From: Psychrobacter sp. UBA5136
GTDB lineage: Bacteria > Pseudomonadota > Gammaproteobacteria > Pseudomonadales > Moraxellaceae
Length of the DNA: 30,479 bases
Assembly: GCF_002414005.1 (NCBI RefSeq)
Contig: NZ_DHYG01000051.1
Coordinates: forward strand, 1 to 30,479
Direction of reading: 5' to 3'
Under the pieces are notes generated by a model. That model saw only the letters and a program-made list of their open reading frames with translations. It ran no database searches and was not told the DNA's origin. Shown piece after piece: positions 1-7,083 of this stretch (within the stretch, counting starts at the first letter, position 1; each line of letters starts with the position of its first letter). A program made the position numbers and the translations under genes.

Positions 1-40
1 TATTTTGGGTTTGGTATAAAATAAAAATCGGCACAATAAG

Positions 41-71
41 AAAAAGGCTCCCAATTGCTTGGAAGCCTTTT
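41..71 (-). terminator. Rho-independent terminator of the tRNA transcription unit
   Basis: The arms AAAAGGCT and AGCCTTTT pair, with CC/GG continuing the stem across a one-base irregularity. Read on the minus strand the hairpin is followed by a T run. It lies 8 nt beyond the encoded CCA of tRNA-Leu, so it should end the Cys-Leu tRNA transcript. Confidence 0.75.
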
Positions 72-78
72 AATATAA

Positions 79-165
79 TGGTACCCGGAGCCGGACTTGA
101 ACCGGCACGCTATTACTAGCGAGGGATTTTAAATCCCTTGTGTCTACCAATTTCACCACCCGGGC
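79..165 (-). tRNA. tRNA-Leu (anticodon UAA)
   Basis: On the minus strand the 87-nt gene starts GCCCGGG and ends TCCGGGT, discriminator A, then an encoded CCA. The anticodon arm AGGGA-TTTAAAA-TCCCT exposes TAA, so it reads UUA and UUG codons. The long variable arm marks a class II tRNA, as expected for leucine. The first acceptor pair is G-U, the same as in E. coli tRNA-Leu(UAA). It follows tRNA-Cys by 123 bases, is probably cotranscribed with it, and is followed by a terminator at 41-71. Confidence 0.97.
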
Positions 166-288
166 AAAACTTGTATTATCTATAAAGTAAGTATTCTACT
201 TGTTAGATAGTGGTCGCTATTATAAGCATTTTCATTAATAAAGCAAGCTAAAATTAACGTAAAACTTATAAATTTAAAGCTAAATAAT

Positions 289-362
289 TGGAGGCTGAGG
301 TCGGAATCGAACCGGCGTACACGGAGTTGCAGTCCGCTGCATGACCACTCTGCCACCCAGCC
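289..362 (-). tRNA. tRNA-Cys (anticodon GCA)
   Basis: The 74-nt gene on the minus strand has a GGCTGGG acceptor arm and an encoded CCA at 289-291. The anticodon loop CTGCAAC between CGGA and TCCG gives GCA. The T arm carries GGTTCGATTCC. A plausible promoter sits just upstream at 377-404. It is the first gene of the Cys-Leu unit visible here. Confidence 0.97.
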
Positions 363-376
363 AATCAAGGATGCCT

Positions 377-404
377 ATATTAGCAAAAATAATTTAAATT
401 ACAA
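377..404 (-). promoter_or_regulatory. Candidate sigma70 promoter of the tRNA-Cys/tRNA-Leu unit
   Basis: On the minus strand TTGTAA (399-404) and TAATAT (377-382) are separated by 16 bases. The mature tRNA-Cys 5' end lies 14 bases past the -10 box, which suits a short leader removed by RNase P. The surrounding DNA is very AT-rich, so chance matches are possible. Confidence 0.5.
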
Positions 405-493
405 GTCATTTTTTAATGAAACGCAGCTTATTTACTAATCTGGCGTTGTTTGACCATAAATTCACGATTATTTACGCATTGATAAGGCAAATT

Positions 494-527
494 AAGTCGT
501 CGCTAAGTTTAAACTCAGCGATGACTT
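494..527 (-). terminator. Hairpin, probable terminator after the symporter small-subunit gene
   Basis: AAGTCGTCGCT and AGCGATGACTT form an 11-bp stem with one G-U pair around a 12-base loop. It lies about 35 bases after the stop codon of the small membrane protein gene. The T run on the minus strand is weak (AATTT), so it could be an mRNA-stabilising hairpin or an inefficient terminator. Confidence 0.5.
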
Positions 528-561
528 GTTAAAAATAATTTTCCTAAGAGGTTATCTCCTA

Positions 562-696
562 CTAAACAATATCGCGATTATTACGTTTTGCTTTTTTGAT
601 ATCGCGATAAGTAGCCGTACAAATCAATATCAGCACGCCAAGCGTAATCGCTGGCCATACGAGGATATATAATCCATAGATAAAGACGTTGTCCAT
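562..696 (-). CDS. Small single-helix membrane protein, probable symporter small subunit
   Basis: This is a 44-residue frame from ATG at 696 to TAG at 562. An AAGGAGA ribosome site lies 6 bases before the ATG. The protein starts MDNVFIYGLY, has one hydrophobic helix at about residues 5-27 (including WPAITLGVLILIC), then a short basic tail ending in NNRDIV. It lies 102 bases downstream of the sodium:solute symporter on the same strand with no other gene between. Short one-helix proteins encoded beside sodium symporters are known in gammaproteobacteria and are named putative transporter small subunits. I assign it by size, topology and position, not by a catalytic motif. It probably sits in the inner membrane with the large subunit and helps its assembly, stability or kinetics. 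It is short enough for an automatic caller to miss. Confidence 0.8.
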   Translation of the reverse strand: MDNVFIYGLYILVWPAITLGVLILICTATYRDIKKAKRNNRDIV

Positions 697-749
697 GATG
701 TCTCCTTATTGTATTTATATACATTTTTTCTTACTAAAATTAAGCAGGA

Positions 750-784
750 ATGGTTAGCCAATCATTAGCCAACCATCAATGGTT
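750..784. repeat. Competing inverted repeats between symporter and small-subunit genes
   Basis: ATGGTTAGC (750-758) pairs with GCCAACCAT (768-776), with one mismatch. The AACCAT part (771-776) can instead pair perfectly with ATGGTT at 779-784. The element starts 15 bases after the symporter stop codon and lies upstream of the small-subunit ribosome site. It could set the ratio of the two products or protect the upstream mRNA. That role is inference. Confidence 0.5.
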
Positions 785-798
785 AATATTGCATTTAC

Positions 799-2460
799 TT
801 AAGATTTCGGCTGTACTTGCGGCTTTTTATCATAATTGCCCACCCGTTTTTTAATCAGATCAAAGTCAAAATGCTCGTCACCCATGAGGCTAACAAGCAC
901 GCAGACGATGGTACTAGCGCCGTAAGCGGTCAATGAAGCAAGCAGAACCATATATTGGCGCAAAAAGCCTGTGGCAAAGATAAGCATCAATATCAGCGTG
1001 ATAGCAGCGGCGCCCATGCCGACTTTTCGACCCAAAAAGCCAAAAATCATCAAGCCAATCACCACAGCGGCACCGACACTGGCCAAAATTTCAAAGAATA
1101 GAGCAGTGAAGCCTTCAATGGGAATCAGCTCAAAGCGTGCAACGCAGAAAAGTAGAAGCCCGACGATAACGGCGGAGGTAAAGGCGACATTGGTCACGCG
1201 ATTCCAAAACACACTGGCAATCACAGGGAAGACGATGGTGCCCCATAATGCGCCGACAAAGACCAGCATCACTAAAATATCGAGCTTAAAGCTGGCGAAA
1301 ATCAGTCCAGCAGCCGTGGCGATAATCATGGTTGAGCGTCCAACCAGCATCATAGTTTTAGGTTTAACGCGTCCTTTGGCGATGTTTTTGCCATAAACGT
1401 CCGCCATCATAATCGTCGATAGCGCCGATAAATCTGAGTCAGCGGTTGAGGACAGCGACCCAATAACCAAGATAAAGAATAACGCGATAAACACCGGATG
1501 CAGATAAGTGCTGACCATTTGCGGGATTAAGTTATTCATATTGCCGTCGAGCGGTTCGATACCCGTGGTCAAAGCCATCAAACCAATCATGCCAAGACCA
1601 ATGACGATGCCAGCGTAGCCGACCGTTGCGGTGACAAAAGTGGCTTTAATTTTGGTTTTATCTATGGCAAATAGGCGCTGGGTAATGGTTTGATTACCGA
1701 TGGCATAAGCCAATACCGCGACGAAATAGGGCGCGCCTTGCTGAAAGAATGCTTCAGAAGAAAAGAAATTTTGCTGCTCTGACGTTAAATTTGACAGGCC
1801 GCTGACCATGACCAAAGGCCCGCCCATGGCGAATAACACCGCAGGGATGATGACGACTCCAATCGCCATCAAGGCGACCAATTGGGCAAAATCGGTAAAC
1901 ACCGATGCGCGAAATCCTGAGGTTAATGTGTAGCTGAGAACCCCGACACCTGCGATGATAACACCGGTCTGAAACGAGAGCGGCGATAATACCGATACCA
2001 AGGCACCAGCAGCGGTGAAGTTGACCATCAAGCTAATTAAGCTGCCCATAAGGTTGGATATGGCTAAAATTAATTGGCTTGATGATCCGTGGCGCGCGTG
2101 GATAAGCTCGCCTAAGGTGTGACCGTTAGGAGCGAGTTCACGAAAGCGCATGCCAAAAGGATAGATGAATAAAATCATCAAAGCGCCCCAAAAACCATAG
2201 TGTATCGGTCCTGAAACGCCATATTTATAACCGGATGTCGCAGCCGCATAAAACGATGCCGCCCAAATCCAAGTCGCTGTCATACTTGCCGCGCCCATGC
2301 CAAAGCCGACACTGTGACCGGCGACCATAAACCCCGAGGTGGTTTCCTTGTCTTTTTTAATTAATAAAGACAGCAAATAAGTGCCGCCGTAAAACCCTAG
2401 TAATAATAAAATAATGGTCAATGATGAAAATTGGAACAATGACTCAGTTTTCAAATTCAT
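799..2460 (-). CDS. Sodium:solute symporter family protein, DUR3-like
   Basis: This is an inner-membrane Na+-coupled symporter of the SSS family, about 553 residues with roughly 13 hydrophobic helices. The N-terminal third contains AGHSVGFGMGAAS, TWIWAASFYAA, YKYGVSGP and LAPNGHTLGELIHARHG. These strongly resemble the corresponding stretches of the DUR3 urea/polyamine symporters, which have W-TWAA, YGVSGPFWY and APNAHT-E-ARxG. Substrate is therefore unresolved: urea, an amino acid or an organic acid are all possible. The open frame extends 23 codons upstream to 2529, but that part is not membrane-like and its ATG lies inside a palindrome. I prefer ATG 2460. The GAGG at 2462-2465 is very close to it, so TTG 2454 is an alternative start. 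The small subunit at 562-696 follows on the same strand. Confidence 0.88.
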   Translation of the reverse strand: MNLKTESLFQFSSLTIILLLLGFYGGTYLLSLLIKKDKETTSGFMVAGHSVGFGMGAASMTATWIWAASFYAAATSGYKYGVSGPIHYGFWGALMILFIYPFGMRFRELAPNGHTLGELIHARHGSSSQLILAISNLMGSLISLMVNFTAAGALVSVLSPLSFQTGVIIAGVGVLSYTLTSGFRASVFTDFAQLVALMAIGVVIIPAVLFAMGGPLVMVSGLSNLTSEQQNFFSSEAFFQQGAPYFVAVLAYAIGNQTITQRLFAIDKTKIKATFVTATVGYAGIVIGLGMIGLMALTTGIEPLDGNMNNLIPQMVSTYLHPVFIALFFILVIGSLSSTADSDLSALSTIMMADVYGKNIAKGRVKPKTMMLVGRSTMIIATAAGLIFASFKLDILVMLVFVGALWGTIVFPVIASVFWNRVTNVAFTSAVIVGLLLFCVARFELIPIEGFTALFFEILASVGAAVVIGLMIFGFLGRKVGMGAAAITLILMLIFATGFLRQYMVLLASLTAYGASTIVCVLVSLMGDEHFDFDLIKKRVGNYDKKPQVQPKS

Positions 2461-2527
2461 ACCTCGCAATTGTTTAAATGAATAAAGGTTTGGGCAAAAA
2501 GTGATGCCATAAACCTTTAGGAATGTC

Positions 2528-2547
2528 ATAGGACGCGTGGGTCCTAT
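2528..2547. promoter_or_regulatory. 7-bp inverted repeat in the symporter leader
   Basis: ATAGGAC (2528-2534) and GTCCTAT (2541-2547) are perfect complements around a 6-base spacer, 68 bases upstream of the preferred symporter start. It may be an operator or an RNA hairpin. It overlaps the farthest upstream ATG of the frame, which argues against that start. Confidence 0.45.
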
Positions 2548-2815
2548 TTGCTACGTGTATGCAACGAGCAATGACATAAATAGAAATGAAAGCCTGACGC
2601 GGACGCTAAATAAGATGTCATTTTCAAGCACAGGCTATTAAACGAATATTTTAAAAAAATACGTGCTAAAAGCTGTCTTAGAAAAAATGGTGGCAACTCT
2701 CAATAGGCGTCTGTTAATGGATTGACCATTACGCTATCAAGTGATGCATACGCGTTAGTAGCGATACACTAAAAGAAGCTTATTAGATAAGCGTCTATAG
2801 CAAAAATACGGATAA

Positions 2816-3024
2816 GCACGAAGTCAGGACTGCTTGACTTGTGCCAGATTAGACAACTTATAATAGCTGCGATAGGCAATAGTTAAGGTAGCATATTACC
2901 CATTTATTGCCTGTGAGCTATCATCCGACGTCGTGATGATAAGTAACGTTTTATGGAAGCGGTTGTCCTCACTTACTTATCATTTATAAATAAAACTACA
3001 GCCATGTTAAATTCTCGTAACATG
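2816..3024. repeat. Chain of inverted repeats, possible structured RNA
   Basis: Five hairpins follow one another. First: 2816-2826 with 2835-2844, 10 bp with one bulged base and an 8-base loop. Second: 2872-2882 with 2904-2914, 11 pairs of which two are G-U. Third: TATCATC 2919-2925 with GATGATA 2935-2941. Fourth: ATGATAAGTAA 2936-2946 with TTACTTATCAT 2973-2983, perfect over 11 bp. Fifth: CATGTTA 3003-3009 with TAACATG 3018-3024. The third and fourth share bases 2936-2941 and so exclude each other. A smaller one (2778-2792) lies just outside. Neither strand shows a terminator-like T run after the strongest hairpin. Confidence 0.55.
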
Positions 3025-3346
3025 TCTGTGCGGTAAGAGTAACCTATTATGACTCTAATCTCAAATTTTACCTCAAACTTTGTAGTCAAAAGGGTTAAGG
3101 TAATCTAATAAATGGACAATAAAATAACCGTAATAAAGAGAATAGAACTGGATATTGAAGAGAGATTTAAATAAACACATTAGTCTCGATGGAAGAGTGA
3201 CGATGAGTGACAGTAAGAATAATAGTAGGATATACGAAAGGAAGATAGATTAAGTTAAGCTGCATTGAAAATGATGGGTAATAGGCTCACTGTTTAGCCA
3301 TGCTATTAGATAGATATAATAAAAGAACAGCCGCTAGCGTGTTATT

Positions 3347-4396
3347 TTAAGCATTGGCATAATTTGTATAATAGGTAACTCGGTCATCACGCAAAAACCC
3401 TGCCAGTCCCAAGCCATAACGCTCAGCGACACGTACCGCAGTACTGGTCGGCGCCGACATGCCCACTAACCAAGGAATGCGGCTACGAATGGATTTTTGT
3501 ACCAGCTCAATAGACAAGCGTGAGGTCATCACCACGCAGGTCAGCTCGGTTTTGTTGCGCAATTGCCAACCGATGAGCTTATCAAGCGCATTATGGCGCC
3601 CAACGTCCTCAAATAAATATAAATCCGTGCCTTGCATTGCTGCTGCGGCGTGAACCGCACCAGTCAATTGATGGGTATGCTGCGCGGCGTCAACTTGCTG
3701 ACGCATTTGCAATAAATTATTGAGAGTGGGTAGAAGAGATTCTGGCTTGCTTTGTTGTGAGCTTGATGATAAATAATGGCTCAAATCGGGAAGGGCTTGG
3801 GCAAGTCCTGTAATACCGCACATACCGCAGCCGGTACGGCCAGCTAGCTGACGTCTTTGAGCTTGAATACGCTGATGACAGCGCTGATTTAATACCAGCT
3901 CCACTACGTACACATCGTAATCCTGCAATTGCGCTGAAAACTGCTCAAAGCCAGCCTTTTCGGCAAGCAAATCATCCGTTAAGTCACTGGTAAACCTTTG
4001 ATAACTGGCAATATCGGTCAGTTGCGTCACCTCCCAGTCCAATAACTCATGACTGTGATGAATTAATCCTTCACTGTATAAAAAGCCAATGGCAAGGTAC
4101 TCAAGCTGATAGGGACTTGCCATCAATATGGCGTAATGGATACCATTAATGACGATTGCAACGGCTGCTTCCACTGCTAGCATCGCTGACTTATTATCAA
4201 TCTCCATCTCTGGAGTTTTATAAGACATATCTGACGTAGATAAGTATGCGTGTTTTTGCGTTAAATGCAGACGTGATAAGGGTACAGTCTGCGTATCCTT
4301 TAATAACTCAGCAGCAGTAGTAGCATCATTTTCTAAACGATCTGCTACGCCATTTATTAAAGGTTCTACTGCAACTGAGTTCTTTTTACTGACCAT
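3347..4396 (-). CDS. fdhD: FdhD, sulfurtransferase for formate dehydrogenase-type molybdoenzymes
   Basis: FdhD passes sulfur from the IscS cysteine desulfurase to the molybdenum cofactor of formate dehydrogenase-like enzymes, which makes them active. The protein has the catalytic CxxC loop TGCGMCG (C190 and C193), then LFEDVGRHNALDKLIGW and the C-terminal SAPTSTAVRVAERYGLGLAGF region typical of the family. At 349 residues it is longer than E. coli FdhD (277). The first 70 or so residues are a poorly conserved extension, and homology begins near AVEAAVAIVINGIHY. M57 is a possible later start. The gene begins 67 bases after the YdeP-like oxidoreductase, its probable client, so the two are likely cotranscribed. 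The start codon lies in a 16-bp tandem repeat and has no clear Shine-Dalgarno sequence. Confidence 0.93.
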   Translation of the reverse strand: MVSKKNSVAVEPLINGVADRLENDATTAAELLKDTQTVPLSRLHLTQKHAYLSTSDMSYKTPEMEIDNKSAMLAVEAAVAIVINGIHYAILMASPYQLEYLAIGFLYSEGLIHHSHELLDWEVTQLTDIASYQRFTSDLTDDLLAEKAGFEQFSAQLQDYDVYVVELVLNQRCHQRIQAQRRQLAGRTGCGMCGITGLAQALPDLSHYLSSSSQQSKPESLLPTLNNLLQMRQQVDAAQHTHQLTGAVHAAAAMQGTDLYLFEDVGRHNALDKLIGWQLRNKTELTCVVMTSRLSIELVQKSIRSRIPWLVGMSAPTSTAVRVAERYGLGLAGFLRDDRVTYYTNYANA

Positions 4397-4444
4397 TGTT
4401 TTTACTGACCATTATTTTTACTAACCACTGTTTTTAACCATTTT
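4383..4444. repeat. Degenerate 16-bp tandem repeat over the fdhD start codon
   Basis: The unit TTTTTACTGACCATTG occurs at 4383-4398, then with one change at 4399-4414, with more changes at 4415-4430, and partly at 4431-4444. On the minus strand each of the first two units carries ATGGTCAGTAAAAA, so the fdhD start region is copied out of frame 16 bases upstream. The upstream copy would encode only eight codons before a stop. Confidence 0.85.
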
Positions 4445-4463
4445 CTAATCTCGCCATCTCTTA

Positions 4464-6845
4464 TCAAGCGCTGGCAGCCAGTTCGCCTTCACTAACGCGT
4501 TGTAAAGCAACGGTGACAGATTTATAAGAGGGCGTTCTTGAGTCTGGCGCATGAGTGTCTAAATCGATAAGGTCGTTGCATTCAGGGTAATAGGTTGCCA
4601 CCGCATTGGCGGCGATATCCATCTCGGTGAGTATGAGAGGCCCCAAGGTACGGTGCTCATCCTTGCTGTCTTGACGCGATACCATTACACTATCGCCTTT
4701 TTGCCAACCTAAACGCTTGATTTCGTCGGGATGCATAAACAACACATCGCGGCGGTTGGTTTGGCGATAGCGGTCTTGATGACCAAAAATCATGGTATTA
4801 AATTGATCATGACTGCGCACGCTGGTTAGCTGCCATACTTTTTGCTCAGCGCTTTGGGTTTGTTTGTTATCGCTATTGCTTGGATGAATCTCGGGTTCAT
4901 TATTTTTGCTATTGTCATTTTCCATATTGCTATGATAGCCCAACGTGATGTCTGCCATTTGCGCTGCGACATAAGTAATGGGATATTGCGGTACTTCAAA
5001 CTGGGCTTTGCCGCTATCGGTAGCCCAGACGCGATGACGCGCTGGATGATATAAATGAAACCCTCGCTTGCTTGCGCGGATACGTTCATTAAAGTTTTCA
5101 AAGCCGTCAATAGCTTGAGCAATGTAATCACGGATGATATCGTAGTCGCTACTCATGTCCTGCCACGGAATGGATGAATCAGCGCCAAGCACCTGGATCG
5201 CCATATCCGCTATAATTTGCGCTTCAGATTTTAGATCATCACTAATGGGTTCAATGCGACCTTGCGTAGGGACAATTTGGCACATAGAGTCTTCAATCGT
5301 CGCAAACTGTTCGCCCTTCGCTGTTATCAAGCGTTCGGTACGGCTGATACATGGCAAGATAAGGTTGTTTTTACCCGGATAGAGCATGGTTTCATTAAGT
5401 TTGGTACCGACAAAGACATTAAGCTCGGTGGTGGTTAAGGACGTTTGAATGGCGCTTTTATCGGGCGCAGCGACAGCATAATTACCACCCATGCTGACAA
5501 AGGCTTTGATCTTTCCTTGCATCAATGCTTTTGCCCCTTGGATAACATCAAGTCCATTTTCTTGCGGCATAGGGCGCTTAAAAACGCGCTCAAGACTATC
5601 AAGTAAACTCTGTTTAGGGCGCTCATGGATTCCCATAGTGCGATCGCCCTGTACATTTGAATGCCCGCGCACGGGTGAGGCGCCAGCACCATCGACACCA
5701 ATCATACCCATGAGTAGTAGCAGATTGGTAATCATGGCGACATTATCCTCGCCCTGGACGTGCTGGGTGATGCCCATGCCCCACGTACAAATCGTTGCTG
5801 GGCTATCAGCGACAAGTTTAGCAAGCTCAATGATTTCTGCTTTACTGATACCACAGCCACGCTCTACATCTGCCCACGACTGCTGGCGTAACCAATTATC
5901 TAAAGCTTCGTAACCTGATGTGTGCTGCTCGATGAAATCCCTATCAATTTTATCGTTTTTGGTCAGCCATTTCGCCAAGCCAGTCAATAGAGCAGTATCA
6001 CCGCCGATTTGAATTTGAACAACCTCATCGACCATCTCATCGCTTTGCCCTGCTGCCATATGGGTTGGTTTTTGCGGATTTCTAAACTTGTTTAAACCCT
6101 GCTCACGCATAGGATTGATAGAGATAATTTTGCAGCCTTGTTTATGCGCGTGGGCGAGCATCTCAAGCATGCGCGGATGATTGGTCGCAGGATTTTGTCC
6201 AAATAGCAAAATCAGTTTTGCCTGCTCAAAATCTTCCAAAACCACAGTGGCTTTACCGACGCCCAATTGTTTGCCGAGCATCACTGATGTTGGCTCGTGA
6301 CACATATTGGAGCAATCGGGTAAATTATTGGTGCCAAAACAGCGTACAAACAATTGATACATAAAAGCAGGCTCGTTAGTGACGCGTCCTGAGGTATAAA
6401 ATAACGCTTCATCTGGCGAATCGAGATTTTTCAACGTATCAGCAATACGCTCATACGCTGCCTGCCACGAAATCGCCACATAGCGGTCTTGCTCCGCGTC
6501 ATAATATAACGGCTCTGATAAGCGGCCGCTGTGCTCAAGCTCGTAGCCTGACCAGCCTTGTAGTTCTTTAACGCTATGTTTGGCAAAAAATGCCGCATCG
6601 GCACGCCTACTCGTCGTTTCACTAGCAATCACTTTAATACCCGTTTCGCAGACATCAAGGCTTTTATGGGTCTTATGATCCGGCCATGCACAGCCCGGAC
6701 AGTCAAAGCCGCCTTTGGGCTGATTGCTATGAAGTACACTTAAGCTACCCCGCAAAAAAGCCTTGTAATCCATCAGCTTACGAGTACAAGCAACCAGAGA
6801 TGGCCAGCCAGCGGCAGGGTGGGGATAAACAGGAATTTTGCGCAT
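4464..6845 (-). CDS. FdhF/YdeP family molybdopterin oxidoreductase
   Basis: This is a single-polypeptide oxidoreductase with a bis-molybdopterin guanine dinucleotide cofactor, probably cytoplasmic since no signal peptide is seen. It matches E. coli YdeP along its length: GFDCPGCAWPD near residue 50, FYTSGRVTNEPAF, DCSNMCHEPTSV near 181, GQNPATNHPRM, GMGITQH, RGHSNVQGDRT and the C-terminal dinucleotide-binding domain with SVRSHDQFNTMIFG. The Cys-His in NMCHEP occupies the place of the SeCys-His pair of FdhF. A polar N/S/E/Q-rich linker interrupts the C-terminal part and is longer than in YdeP. The frame is open to 6857, but GAGGT falls inside that extension 5 bases before ATG 6845, so I use 6845. 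fdhD follows. No electron-transfer subunit is nearby. Physiological substrate unknown; YdeP is linked to acid resistance in E. coli. Confidence 0.92.
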   Translation of the reverse strand: MRKIPVYPHPAAGWPSLVACTRKLMDYKAFLRGSLSVLHSNQPKGGFDCPGCAWPDHKTHKSLDVCETGIKVIASETTSRRADAAFFAKHSVKELQGWSGYELEHSGRLSEPLYYDAEQDRYVAISWQAAYERIADTLKNLDSPDEALFYTSGRVTNEPAFMYQLFVRCFGTNNLPDCSNMCHEPTSVMLGKQLGVGKATVVLEDFEQAKLILLFGQNPATNHPRMLEMLAHAHKQGCKIISINPMREQGLNKFRNPQKPTHMAAGQSDEMVDEVVQIQIGGDTALLTGLAKWLTKNDKIDRDFIEQHTSGYEALDNWLRQQSWADVERGCGISKAEIIELAKLVADSPATICTWGMGITQHVQGEDNVAMITNLLLLMGMIGVDGAGASPVRGHSNVQGDRTMGIHERPKQSLLDSLERVFKRPMPQENGLDVIQGAKALMQGKIKAFVSMGGNYAVAAPDKSAIQTSLTTTELNVFVGTKLNETMLYPGKNNLILPCISRTERLITAKGEQFATIEDSMCQIVPTQGRIEPISDDLKSEAQIIADMAIQVLGADSSIPWQDMSSDYDIIRDYIAQAIDGFENFNERIRASKRGFHLYHPARHRVWATDSGKAQFEVPQYPITYVAAQMADITLGYHSNMENDNSKNNEPEIHPSNSDNKQTQSAEQKVWQLTSVRSHDQFNTMIFGHQDRYRQTNRRDVLFMHPDEIKRLGWQKGDSVMVSRQDSKDEHRTLGPLILTEMDIAANAVATYYPECNDLIDLDTHAPDSRTPSYKSVTVALQRVSEGELAASA

Positions 6846-6963
6846 AACAGACCTCATAAGCGAATGGCGATAAGTAAGTACGACTGTAATAAAAATACTT
6901 GCTTTAAGTACTACTATATAATGACTAGCAGCAAACGTTTAGTATCATTACTTATAAATAACA

Positions 6964-6999
6964 AAAAACCTCAAAGCACGGCATGCATTTGAGGTTTTT
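6964..6999 (-). terminator. Rho-independent terminator of the ABC transporter operon
   Basis: AAAAACCTCAAA and TTTGAGGTTTTT form a 12-bp stem around a 12-base loop. On the minus strand it ends in a T run. It lies 85 bases after the stop codon of the ATPase gene, the last gene of the ABC operon. Confidence 0.85.
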
Positions 7000-7083
7000 A
7001 TGTAGATAAAATTAGTGTTGTCAGGATAGATTTTCAATTCGAACGATAGAATCTTCAAAATAGTAAGCTAATACTCTAGCAAA

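Larger units (their letters stand above)
2461..3346. other. 886-bp gene-free region between fdhD and the symporter gene
   Basis: I find no convincing gene on either strand. Stop codons are frequent, and the only frame with a passable ribosome site is 16 codons long (3203-3253). The region must hold the symporter promoter and the end of the fdhD transcript, yet no hairpin with a clear T run follows fdhD. Its middle (2816-3024) is unusually rich in inverted repeats and is listed separately. It could be a long leader, a small RNA gene or a decayed element. Confidence 0.7.

Noticed and set aside
180..368. 62-codon minus-strand frame
   Set aside because: It covers the whole tRNA-Cys gene; a structural RNA explains the sequence.
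971..1396. 141-codon frame antisense to the symporter
   Set aside because: It lies wholly within the strongly supported symporter gene and has a composition typical of an antisense shadow.
2701..2731. TAATGG/CCATTA inverted repeat
   Set aside because: Six base pairs in AT-rich DNA is within chance expectation, so I did not count it in the hairpin chain.
3203..3253. 16-codon plus-strand frame after GGAAGAGTGACG
   Set aside because: Too short to judge, with no recognisable product, inside a gene-free region. It could be chance.
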